Source of the DNA: Serendipita indica DSM 11827
Taxonomy: Eukaryota > Basidiomycota > Agaricomycetes > Sebacinales > Serendipitaceae
Assembly (NCBI GenBank): GCA_910890315.1
Contig: CAJVGD010000046.1
Coordinates: 124,001-188,000, forward strand
DNA length: 64,000 bases
Reading direction: 5' to 3'
Below the pieces are notes generated by a model. That model saw only the letters and a program-made list of their open reading frames with translations. It did no database searches and was not told the DNA's origin. Positions 25,873 to 37,800 of the stretch are shown here, piece after piece (position 1 is the first letter of the stretch; each line of letters begins with the position of its first letter). The position numbers and the translations under genes are program-made.

Positions 25873-27653
25873 CTAAATGCGGCCACAAACTGTTACTTCA
25901 GCTGCTGTGTGGATGGACATCCAGATTGATCGCACGTGCATTCCGCTGAGTGGAGCGAAGGACGATAAGTCGGTTATCCGCCTTCCGGCCCAAGGCCTAT
26001 GACGAAGCACGGTAGAAGCCTTTCCATTTGAATGATATGATGTGATGGAGGAGCGTAGACTGAGATGAACGACTGCACTCACCGCGCGCCCAAGGAGGGA
26101 ACAGTCTACTCCGCCGTTGCTCGCGGGAATATACGAGGCTGCAAACAAGAGCTTTTGGTTGTCAAACGCTGGTGGGAATTGGTGTGTCGAATTGGTAGAG
26201 CGACCTGTGGATTCAGTCGAGGTGGAGGCTTCGCTGTCTAATGGATCTACGGGGATAATAAGGTCGACGTGTTCTACCCGAGATTCCAATCTGCCATCAT
26301 CTGCTGCTGGTGGGACCCCTGGCTGGCTGTCGAGGCAACATCGCAGGTGGCCACGGCTTTGGGGGTGACTCTGATTCGACCATTTCATTCGTTTCGCGAC
26401 GTGAATGGTCTGGCTTGGTTGCATCCTCTCTCGAAACGTCACTCCGAAGTTCTGTGGTTCCTGCTGCATTTTTGAACACGTGAAGTGCCTGCCCGGCGCG
26501 CATAAATGTCCCATTGTGCTTCTTTTGTGGGGGCGGTGAGATGGAACGTCGCGGAACATTGACCGAAAGCAAATGAGCGTCGTGCGATGAATCAGGTTGG
26601 GGTGCGGTCGGGCGTGGACTTGCTAAAGATATGCCGTTTTCGAGGTTTGATGAAGAAAATTTTGAACGGGTTACATCGACCGACTGAGTCTTGAACGCTG
26701 CTCTATCCGAGGCCAATAGCCGCAATTGCGGGAGGCACCTTTTTTCCTGATTCGACGTGGAATCATGATCGAGGAGGGGAGGTTGCTGCTGTATAATCGC
26801 CGGTGTGCCGTCATCTATAGAGTGGCTAGTTTTCGAGGCAGGCCCCTTGAACCGTTGGAAGGCGTCGGTGTGATTGTTCTGCCTCCCCTGATACGGAGAT
26901 GGATAACTGAGTCCAATAGAAGCCCCGGATGCGCCTATATACCCGTGACGAGACTGAGCAAGTGCGTCGGTAGCTGGTGGAGAGGCTGGCGAGCCGCTCT
27001 CGCGCATGTTTGATGACAATACCGTAGGACGAAATACCCGGGTCGAAGCGATCGTATCAGTATCGTCCATCCCACCCATGTCGATATCGCTGCGACGAGA
27101 CCTCAGTCGCCTGTCGACTTTATCCTCCTGGTCCAATCGTGCTCGCGTGCCTTGACCACGCACGACTATCTGCCTCCGTTTAGAAGAGGCAGTGACCGTC
27201 GACGAGGTCGCACGATTGCGGTGCAGAAGCTGGATTGCTGGGCTTGATATTACGGCTCGCGGATGCGGACCCGAGGGGAGGCCATGTGACGCTGTAAACA
27301 CGAGTTAAGTCTATCCGTCCTAACACGAAGAGTTATTTGAGTCGAGGTCGACGCTCAGGAAGGATAGATGAGGCATCCCCGTCCGTCCCCAAACAGGGGC
27401 AAAGGGGAGACTAGGAAAGGAAAACGTGGAACTCACTAGACTTGTCGAGTAGCTTGTTCATCGCATGGTTTCTGCCGCGCGACTTGGCCGCGAGTCCAAG
27501 CACACTCTCGGGGCGAGTTACGATTCGGTCTTGGTCTCGGAGAGTCTCCGTCAAGAGCCTAGGCCTCTTTCGAAGCGGGGCGTATTCGTGATCGTTAGAG
27601 AGGGCGTCACTGAGCCGTCGTGGTCGTTTAAATGTGGCGTCTGGCAGGAGCAT
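25873..27653 (-). CDS. Disordered basic protein of unknown function
   Basis: Exons on the minus strand include 27430-27653 or longer (FKRPRRLSDALSNDHEYAPL, RKRPRLLTETLRDQDRIV; basic clusters resembling nuclear localisation signals). A long exon lies about 26300-27290 (KRRQIVVRGQGTRARLDQED, RSRRSDIDMGGMDDTDTI), and a following frame runs about 26090-26330 (RVEHVDLIIPVDPLDSEAST, FDNQKLLFAASYIPASNGG). A GTGAGT donor near 26088 means the final 215 nt may be intron plus another exon, so the 3' end is uncertain. The 5' end may extend to about 27950. No known domain is recognised. It may be nuclear from the basic clusters (inference). Confidence 0.45.
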
Positions 27654-27949
27654 CGCGTGGTGCGGTATATTTTCAGGACAGAAATATTCCTCACGTGAAT
27701 GCCGTCTGGGAGGCTGAGAGAGCTAGTCGGTTTTTGGACTCTTGTAGGGGCTGGCGTCGGTGCAATTCCCGCTGGTTTCGGTTGATCGACACGGTTGAAG
27801 TACACGGCTAATTCGACAAGGTACCACATTAGACTAAGCTTGTGCACTATTCCAGGGCTCGCATACCGTGAGACACCTTGCAATGAGAGGGAGGTCGGAG
27901 CCCGAACCCAGGTGGAGGCTGAGAGATGTCTAATGTCCTGTTTTTTCAC

Positions 27950-30912
27950 CGTAGAAGAATCCTTTGCGCGTTATTTTGCGGTAGTTAATGTCCAGCGGAT
28001 AGCGCTCGGCGTGGTCAGCTTCAACGTAGACAGTGGTTGGTGGTGCACAAATAAAGAAGATATTTCTATAGTAATGGTATCACAGAGAATGGCATTCATC
28101 TGCTTTCTCTGATTTTCTTACCTGTGTCGCCTTCGAGGCCCCTTAGCGAAGAGACGGATCAAGTAGAACGCGCTCATTAAGTAAACATCTCGTGACTAAA
28201 ATGTCGAAAGCGAATATTAAAATCCGCACACAGTATTTTGGGCGTGTTATGACGCGTTTCGCCCGGGGGGAAGGGAGTGTACTCTCAAGAGTTGGCTTGT
28301 TACAGAAGCTGGTTGGTTGTACATCAATGAAATGTGCAGATATCCTGTATCTACTGGATGGATTGTCTCACGCATTCGCTTCCGAATCCACGCACCATCC
28401 GTCGTCTCCTTATTCAAACACTCACAAGCATAAAAGTATCCGCCGCCCTCTCCGTGGTTGCCAACGCCACTGCTCCACTTTTGAACGTCGGGAGTATTCG
28501 TGCCGCCGCGGTCGTCAAGCGTATGCCAAATGCACCGATTTAGAGTTACGCAGAGGGATGGCAACGAGGAAACCAAAGTTGTCATGTGGGATCGTCTCCA
28601 ACCTCTCCATTCGCATACCAGACCTTTTCCGACGTTACCAGTGTAACGAACAGGTTTGCCAGCAGCAGCAGCAGCTAATGTATACGCCCGTGGTAGAAGA
28701 CGACGGATATAAACATCGGCAAAGGACGAGAAATTTTGAAACCAACCGAAGTAAAGGGGTAGATACGTGGCCCCACTCGTGTGCCGCTGCGCCATATACC
28801 CTAATATTGCTCAGGGGCGTAGGGCAAACTTTGCTTCGGCGAGGCGGCGAGGCGGCGAAGCGGCTTGGCCCCAATATTTAGTTGAGAAATAAGCACAAGG
28901 CACTTGCTTCGGGAGTAGGCGTGAGGGTTACCATCATCCGCCCCGTGCGCCGTTGCTCCTTCAACTTCTCGGCCAATGCCGATGGAGGAGAGGGAGCGGA
29001 GATGGAGAGGGTTATCGTTTGATAAGACTTATCGGAATGTCCGTACCGTAACCACCGAGGACTAAAAGATGGCAGCCCGTTTTGGGAAACAAGCCCGCTA
29101 GAGAGAATGTCAAAGAGGAGGGATAGGCGTATAAAGACCGGTGGGCTACATGTCCAGACCAGACCGAATCGTATCGTTGATGAGGACGAGTGAAGGAAAG
29201 GGGGGGAAAGCGGAGGTCAAAGCCTGCCTATTCCAACCATCACGAGCCACATCGGATCTCGACGGGTATTCAGTCAAATGTGGGATCGTACCAGGCAATT
29301 CACCTGCTACCTCCGACGTCCAAAGTCATCCTCCACCTTGTTCTCTCCGTCGTTTCATCTCCGCTCTAATCAAGTATTGTGTCAATCTAGGTCCGTTAGC
29401 ACATCCATCAACGAAAAAAAAATAAAGTTATCGTGAAGACGACGGGGGACCAAAGGTTCGCCTTTGCCCCATTCTCACCGTCCCCCCCAAGATGCTGCTT
29501 GTTCTTTGAGGCGTTGACGCAGCGAATTCTCTATCCAATATGACTAGAGTCGATCAAATGTCTAAGATGGCCAAATGTTTGTCCGCCTAGCTTGGCGAAG
29601 ACCTAGATCAGGGTACGAACACCGACTCGGCTTGACTCCACCACACCGTCATACGACGAGGAGGACGTAAGGTCGCAAGACTAGACAATCTTGCAAAACA
29701 AGAGGACTGTAGACAAGGCTTAGGACAAACGCCACAGATCGAAAGGGCCTGTACCCTCGAGTAGTCTAGGCGTTATCACAACTTGCCAGGCGCTCATTGG
29801 CCACTCAAACGGGTGTTTGACCAGCCATCAAGACGAATATCAAACGTAAATTGTGCATCATACCCGTCCCTGTAAAACGGGGAGGGAGATGAGGAAAGGG
29901 CGAATGATGGGGCTTTCCACTAGGCCTGACTGAGCCCACGTCAAAGGGGACACATGTAGTGTAAAACGTGAAGGATGAGCGTAAAGTGGAGCCAAACGCA
30001 TGTAAGATGCGTCGAGATAAGCGAGATTATGGGCGAGCCTTCGTCAGACGAGCAGAGGGTTTCGTAAAACAGTGCCGACAAGAGCGACTCGCTCCACAGC
30101 GCGTACCCTCGTGATAACAATTAGTCACGGGTGTCGTGATCATCGCTCACGACCGAGGTTTTATGTTTCCGACCGAGCCAGGCCTTTTCAGCCACCACAG
30201 GAAAGTCAGCCACAATCCTGACTGTCCAAAGCCGTGTGGGTGGGGCTCGGGGCTGGATCCTTTGCCTCTTTTGGGGATTGTAGCCGCAAGGGATGAGCAA
30301 TAGGATGTCGGTTTACTCATCTTCCGCGTCATTTCACTCATCAACGATGATCGTGTAAAGAGGTGTGAGATCGGAGTCGAGGGTATAGATTTTTGAAATT
30401 TCGGATCCGGTGGGGAGCGATACAGTTCGCTTACTCTTAGTGAACACGAGGGATTGATCACACGGAGGAAAAACGAAAAAATTTGATTGTATGAAGAGCA
30501 CACAGACGAGCAAGCCAGCCAGAGAAAGATGGTCGAGCGCAGACTGATGGATGAATACAAAGGGGCATTGGTATAGATAATGTGATGCGTTGGTTGATGA
30601 TGGGATGATGAGTAATAGATACGAGCGTTGTACGACGTGCGCCATTGTCTCCGTGGTGTTGGGTCGAGGAAGAGTAGACGCTGTTTTGGAGTGTCGTATG
30701 GATAGAATTAGCGGATGAATGTGTTTTGGTATGTTTCGACGGTCGGACCAAGGGTCCGAGGTCAAGTCAGGTGGGGGTTGGCGGAGAGGTAAGCGGGACG
30801 TGGGCGGGACTTGGGCAAGGTCCCAAGGGCGTAGAGATGGATGGTATAGAGGGGTCATGCAGAGTTGATTGTCATTGTCATTGTCGTGGGCATCATGGGC
30901 GTCGTTGGGAAT
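27950..30912. other. Three-kilobase stretch with no convincing gene
   Basis: Open frames such as 28247-28795 and 30334-30858 on the minus strand lack family resemblance or exon logic. 28660-28676 holds a short CAG repeat and 28838-28862 a short GGCGAGGC-type repeat. The segment from about 30860 down to 30330 is pyrimidine-rich on the minus strand, as promoters and leaders in such fungi often are, so an untranslated or noncoding transcript running leftward is possible. Nothing mobile was recognised. Confidence 0.4.
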
Positions 30913-31282
30913 CTAAGCCTGCAGCCCGTGCTGCATCCTCGAGACCTGGCACTGATCACAGAGACCGGGCTTTGTGTTTGTAGTACGTTCGATATCTGGG
31001 CCGTAAGTCTACACAAGGAGGGGTCAGCAATGCGGGGGTAAGTTGACCAATCTCAAGTGGTCTCACCTGATTGCATCGGCAGTGGGGCGCTCGACAGGAC
31101 GGCGAGTGGGAAGATGAGAGCCTACACTGGGAGCTCTGGCAGTCTGCAATGGCTACGACTGTCGTTTGCTGTGACAAACAAGGAGGGGTAAGCTTCGTGG
31201 ACAAGTGTGAGGAGCAGCCAGGACGCACAATGTAGTGGCCGCAGCCGCGGGAGACACAACCATCCGAGATTTGGCGGCACAT
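30913..31282 (-). CDS. Small Cys/His-rich protein, copy 2 (83 aa)
   Basis: The minus-strand exons are 31229-31282, 31067-31168 and 30913-31008, summing to 252 nt. The protein begins MCRQISDGCVSRGCGHYI and continues QTTVVAIADCQSSQCRLSS, then SCRAPHCRCNQ, TYGPDIERT and KPGLCDQC. Every landmark of copy 1 (12097-12458) recurs in order: MCRQ, CGH, QTT, DC, CRLS, CRC, GPDxER and KxPGxCxxC. The second intron sits at the same codon junction. The first intron (31169-31228) is exactly 60 nt and free of stops, so its retention would insert 20 residues between CGHYI and QTT. Zinc binding is likely from the cysteine pairs; the function is unknown. Confidence 0.85.
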
Positions 31283-31381
31283 GGCTTTGTAGAGAGTACA
31301 CGAAAAGGAGTACGAGAGATGTCAAGTACGGGAGAAGAGACGCGGGGGATCTGGCTGCAAGGACCAGTGTCGAACGGGCTC

Positions 31382-31392
31382 CTTTTATAATC
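31382..31392 (-). promoter_or_regulatory. TATA element GATTATAAAAG
   Basis: On the minus strand this lies 100 nt upstream of the ATG at 31282. It is identical to the element at 11942-11952 upstream of the paralogous gene. Confidence 0.65.
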
Positions 31393-31482
31393 CACGACGC
31401 TACTTTGGCGCCTTGTTGTGCGGCAAACCCAGCCCTGAATTAATATATATTTTATTTGTCCATTATTTATATTTGGGCAAAT

Positions 31483-31517
31483 ATTATTATTATTATTAAA
31501 TTAATAATAATAATAAT
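31483..31517. repeat. Perfect 17-bp AT-rich palindrome
   Basis: ATTATTATTATTATTAA is followed by one A and its exact reverse complement. It sits inside an 80-nt AT-only tract (31441-31517) in the divergent spacer between the small Cys/His-rich gene and TLG2. It could form a cruciform or exclude nucleosomes. Confidence 0.9.
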
Positions 31518-31845
31518 CCCAGAAAAACCCTAAGCTCATGTGACTGGTCTGCGATCGGTCACTATCGGCGCATTACAGAGAGCACTGGGAGCCCCACCCA
31601 TTACGCTTGCAATGGCTGTTTTGGCATGAATGGCCCCTATTCGACACTACAGATTGTACAAACAAGCCTGGTCTAATCCTTTTGTTTCTATCTCATCCCA
31701 TCGCTCCACTCGTCAATTCATCTCTTGGACTCGACCACCACTTTGCCCCTCGGCATCTCGGCGCTCCCTTTCTTCGCATTTCGGCATCCCTTCTTCTTGG
31801 CTACACTTGGAGGAGCATTTCCAGCTACACGTGATACAACAGTAA

Positions 31846-34800
31846 ATGGCCTCTTCCAATCTCGACTTTGGTGCATTTGGTCAGTATTCTAAAAAAGCCA
31901 TGTCATCGACACGTCGCCCTTACACCCGTAATCTAATCGTGTTTCCAATCTTGACAATTTGACATTTACTCAAATGGCTGGTCGGCGGTACTTTGGAATT
32001 CAGCATCAGCGTCCGCCTCGTCCTCGTCCGCCATCGACCCTCTAACACGCTCAAGAACACTCTTCTTTCTCTCTGTACGCGACTCGCAATCCCGCGCTCC
32101 ATCATCCCGCCGCCGCCGCCCTGGGCCACTCCCACCCTCGTCTGCCAACGCCGACAACCCAAAAGGAAAAGCAAGGGATCCATTTGTCATCTATGACGAA
32201 GAGGAAGACGAAGAGGACGCGTCTGAACGTGGTCGACTTCTCCCCTCGAGTGGCGGTCAAAAGTCCAACGGTGGACACGTACGGATCGACATGGACAAGC
32301 TTCCTCCTGCATGGTACGCGTTCTTTCAGTGATTTTTTTGCAAAGTGATCTGATCCTTGCCGTTCTCTAGGGTGGAACTAGCAGACAACGTTGAGCGAAT
32401 CCTGGCTGCCGTGGTAATCAAGAGTGCGTCTTCTTTTTTTTCCGTCCTTCTCTTCGTCTATTCTTCATTTCCTCGTTTCTTCTGCATCGTCGTTCCATCG
32501 ACCCACACATGCCAACCCCCGACTGCATCGTGTCCCCAACGCGGCCCAAATGACAAAAATGGACTTTGCGCATTTGACTTTTTCACTTTACCGCGCGTCC
32601 GTCCCTGTCTTTGATCACCGACGCGCTGCCAGCGACACGACCCTAACTCCATCCTCGCCAAAATTGCGCCAGCAAAGAGGGAAATTGCTACCAAGAGGGA
32701 ACCTCGCTATCTCGCTTCCCATAATACCCGAATCTGTGTGACGCGACGTGTGTCAAAGACCAAACCTCGACTTGGAGATTCGGCTAGTCCGGGCCCATGC
32801 CTCGTTCCTTCCTGGTTCATTTCAAACGGTTTGGGGTGTTGGGGAAGCGATAAGCTGCAAACAACCAGAGTGAAGAGCAGGGTAGCAGCTGTGTGCCAGC
32901 TGGTTTAACCCGCAAGCCCACGGATGGCTTCGTTTCGACATGGATAACCTGGCGCTAACAAGCGCTCAACTTGGTTTATCGTTCGGAACGCAAGCCGATG
33001 GATAACTTGGTTTCGTCATATATTCGACATTCTCCTTGTTGGGGGAAACAAACCAGCCATCACCGATCCAACACTGGCCGTTCTCCCTTCGCGCGCACCT
33101 TACTTCCCAGCGCCCACGAGCACAGCGTGTGTAGGACAGGGAAAGGCAAGATTCCCCCTCTGGTCCCTAGTTGTTGATTATCTCTTGTCTCTCTCAAACG
33201 CGCGAGAAACACGGCCATGGATTTCCCTGGTTGGCTCGAGGATCCCAGCATTCATTTCCATCTTCTCCCATGTCATCCTCCCCCTCTGGGCATTTGCCAG
33301 TCTTCTTTTTTTTTGTGACATGCACCTTCTTTTCATTCTTCTTTCCCCTTGGTGCTCCATGACGGCTATTGAATGTGCTACTGACAACATTCTCTTTTCC
33401 ATCTTCCTTTGAACACAACCATGACCGGTGTCTTACTTGTCGTGGGAACTCGATTCTGGCCCCGACTCACGTCTCGACTGGACGTTCGTCTTCTTGGAAT
33501 GGATGGGCGAACGGTATCGCCTCGCTTCCCCTTGCGGCAATCTATCGCCAACCGAATGGACCAACTTCGACTACCTCGTATCACCACTATCACAAATCAT
33601 CACCACTCTGCATTTGACTATTCACCCACTCCCTCCTCGTCTGGATCATCCATCAATGCGCACCCTTGCGTGGACTATACGATGAATGGATATCGGACGA
33701 TATAACCTCGACAAAACCCTTCGTGTATCCGTCCTCGTGGACACGGTGGCTTGACCTGGGCTGCGCCGGCGTTTGATCATCATGTTCTCCCTTGGCCAAC
33801 TGGCGTTTGACCACTCAACTGTGGCAATGCGGCTGGCTCTTCACGTATGCATCATCCCCTTTCGCAATCATGCTCACCTCATCTTCACTGGACCACAATC
33901 TTGCTGTCTGTCCGATGCACATTGATCTCCTCGGTCTGGATCACTTTGCTGGCTCGTCCCCGGGGGGCTTTGGGCCCTGCGCGCTTGCCTAACGCCCAAT
34001 CACATCCGCGCTGTGCCCCTTGCTCGTATACACAAACCCTGGTCGCTTGCTGTTAACCTTGTGCATACGATCATGGTCTCATTTATCCATACACGCCGCA
34101 CTCGCACACGGGGTCACACCTCGACCGGTTCTCCCTCATGCAAAATCCCGTGTTCATTCAACCCGGTACTTGATGTTGCGTTCAATCGTCGACACGCGTT
34201 TCCTCCCTGCCCTATGCTCACGGCACGACTCTGAATCTACGCCACGACTACCACACGAATCCCGAATACGTTCAACTCTCGCCAACTACTTCGACCACTT
34301 CCGGCGCCGACCACCTCTTTCGATGCAATGCTATTTGGGCGTTTCATCTCGGCCACCTACAACCAACGGACGCGCTCATTCGACTCGTGGGACTACATCG
34401 GACGATGATATTGCGATGCGCGGTGACTGGCGATATTCGACATATTCTCCACCCTCCATCGAATGTATGGCGCCGCGGTCCTAAAACGGCCTGTCTGTCG
34501 ATAACTCTGGATGGGACCCGGCTCTTATGGGATATCTCACCCTCGGATAACTTGCTGTACGTTACGATCCAGTAGTCTCGGCCCTCGACAAATTGCATGC
34601 GAAGCATGCTCTGCCAGGCTTTGCGGATCGGACAGCAGAGGAGCGGGACATTGAGCGAATGACGACAGAGATTACGAGGGTACGTACTTGCTTCTGCTCG
34701 CTTCCATCCTCCCTTGTCCCTTCTCCTTCCGCTACACACCACCATCCATCACAATTCGAGGGGCTTTTTTTTCTTCAAGAGCAACCTCGCTATTTCAAGA

Positions 34801-37800
34801 GCAATCTCGCTATAATTGGCGAACGTAACCGTACCCGACAAGCCTACCAAGCCACGTCAAGCTATTTGTGGCTTGCTTTGGCTGCGTCTGCGACTCGACT
34901 CGGCCAATGCCTTCTGCTGTCAAACCTGTAGAGTGGATCCCCAGAACCTCAAACAACCACATCACTCCGTGTCGTCCTCTCAAAGGACAAAGCAGCACAA
35001 TAGACATTACGCGAGGCGAATTTGCAAAGTCATCCGCTTCGTACACGCTTAATTTGCCGCGAATGCTCTCCAGAGAGGATCTCACGGCTGGATTTTTGGG
35101 GGTCGTGGCGGATTGACTCGTTTCCTCCTTTGCACATGGACCTGTTGGCGGACGACCAATGGGGTCGACCATGCGACTGCGCGTATTCCTGTCTCTTCAG
35201 AACGACTTTGCTTTCGTTCATGACCGGGGATTCTGATGGGCCCTCTATGGCTATCCAAATGTCAAAACGTCAATCCCCGATCCCGCCTTTCACCGGTACC
35301 ACGAGTCTGCTGTGCGGTGGACACATACACACCCCCACCGCGCGGGCACCTATCGACATCCCCGATCGTTGGTACATTTCGATAATGAAGGACATTTGAT
35401 GGCACCGACATTCCATCAATTATGGCGCCCCTAAACAGCCCTGCATTTCACCAGGTCCTGTGTCATTACGGAGGAGAGCACCATGGTCGAAACGGAGCCG
35501 CGTCCGCATGTCTCGTATGGCCCCGTCATTGAGCCCATGGACATTACTCGACGTATATCCGCGCTGTCGACCTTCACAGCCCTAGTCCTCAACAAGGTAT
35601 AGTCCGGCTTCACATATTTCATGGATGGATTACGGCATCCTGAAGAGGCATCTGGAGAGGCGGTCCTGAACGCCTGGGCGGAGAGCCTGGTCCACTGATC
35701 CAGCGTCAAACGATAACCCACCACTCGTCGGGTTACCATACATCACTTATCACCTCATCGGTATCGCCCGTATCATCAGAAGCTTGGGGAACTGTGCAGG
35801 CGAGTCTAACTCGCGCCGAAAGCGTCTTGCTTGGAACTCTCACCGTGTTATCTCGACAACCCTCGCAGTGCTCCACCCACAGCTCGGCTGAATTATGATC
35901 GTGGAGACTAGGATTCATTGGCCAGAAGAACTTATGGCGCTATAGACTGGCTATGCTCGAAGCAGTTCTTTGAGGCCTCCTCCTCATCGCATTACACGTA
36001 CAAAGGTGATGCAATCACCGATACTGCGGACAATCACTAGTGGCCTCTATTACTGGGCTGTATGACGGGGACTGTTCTCCTAATATTAGCTATCCATATC
36101 TGAGCGCCTGCGTTTATGCGCAGCCAGCAGCACGGTTAGTCATCTGTCGTGCGGCAAACTAGCTTATCTCTTTCTGACGCGTACTTATTCCGTCTAGTTA
36201 TCGCTGGTGGTGGTATGTTTCATACGCCGCCGGGAGATTGGGTGTCCGGACACGCTCCTTGGTGGACCACTCGAGTCTTCTACGGCTGGTTCATCGCGAC
36301 GTCGTCCATTACTGCTGGTGGACCGACCATCGAGGCGGACGGACACGCTGTCGAGTGGTCGCTACCGGTGTTCAATCCTGATCAACGCGGGGAAGCGCCG
36401 CTGGGGGGCGCTGGCAGGCTCGGGATGTGATGAACCAACCAAGCGTCCCTCGATGAAATGGCTTCTTTTGTCCGCTTGTCGCGCATCAGCAGTGTGTCAG
36501 CATGGGGCGCTCGCCGCTGTCCATACTTCTCCCGTGATGGTTGGTCAGAGAACTGGCCACGCATTTCCCGCGTCCAAGTAGTGGCGTATGCGCTTACACC
36601 GTTTATGCGTCGCTGGCCTTTGGTGATCTTTCTCGGCGACTGCCGTACACAAACGCCCCGTGTGGACGTCCTCTCGCCTAGAATTCCAACTCCGCTCTAT
36701 TCGGGGTCCCCCGTCATCTACCCCATCACTGGTTCCCGAGGCACTGGACCATCTGTTCGCTTTTGAGCGCCCAGGATGTTTGCGTTGAATAGGTCATGGT
36801 GGTCAGCAGCCGTGCCCTGAGACTGCTTGATATTATGATTCGAATCTCGTGCGAGACATGCAACCGAACGCGCTCCACCACCCACCTACACACATTGGCA
36901 AATAACTAGACGCACCGCCACTCGACCGTCGAAAGAAGTCGATATTCCTCAAGTCGAGAGGGGTCCTGGTTCACGTGTCATCCTTCCTGGGGTGCATCTG
37001 TCAATGCCCAGGACCACCTCTCGATCGCTGCTTCGATCCCAATTCAGTCAGCGTTGGGCACTATGAGATTCAAGGATATGTCACGGATCGCCTCGAACCA
37101 TCTTCGACGTTGTGTGGGACGAGGCAAACGATTATTAAGTGACTTATCGTTCTTGATGGTTCCTCATGCCCGAACAACGGAGGTCATTCACAGCCCTTTT
37201 ACAACGCTTTGTTACACGGACGGGCTTAGTAAACGCTGCCAGGACGACTGTTATGCGATGTGCTTGGCCACTTGACCATGACCTGATCGAACCGGCACGA
37301 CTGGCGATGGAATGCCGCAGCGCTCCGACTTCGACGGCGGGCGAACCGCTGGTGGAGCGATAACTAGATATCACATCTGGTTGACGCGCAACATGCTTTT
37401 TTTTATTGATCACGATACCTCGAACATAGACTCATATCCTCTGGCCTCCTCTTCCCCCCGTTACCACCGCGCTTCATTTCACCAAGCCCCGTCATATATG
37501 TTCAGTTCTAACAGTTTTCATAGGACTTTCGACAATGCCACTCGCTCATCCAAAAAGTAAAGGCTGAGCCAACGCCGATCGCGACTACAGCTTCACCCAA
37601 CCAACAACATACTTTCCCGCCTCGAGAACGACAGATGAAACCTCCGAGTGCACACGAGGTGCTGGCCGCAAAAAATGTGCAACGAGGCCTCGCGGCAAAG
37701 GTGCAGGAGACGAGCGCGCTCTTTCGAAAGAAACAAAAAGTATATATGGATAGTAAGTACTCGTTTCCATCTACGGCAACTCAAACACGTTGCTTCCATT

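Noticed and set aside
28247-28795. 182-codon minus-strand ORF
   Set aside because: Composition looks random, an overlapping ORF exists on the other strand, and there is no domain or exon context.
28660-28862. Short CAG and GGCGAGGC repeats, considered as a minisatellite
   Set aside because: Only three to five imperfect units, too few for a meaningful array.
30334-30858. 174-codon minus-strand ORF
   Set aside because: It follows a pyrimidine-rich tract that avoids stops by composition; no protein-like motif.
35431-36440. Protein-like open pieces within TLG2 intron 4, possibly a nested gene or pseudogene
   Set aside because: The pieces do not join with sound splice sites, show no family motif, and their frames close repeatedly.
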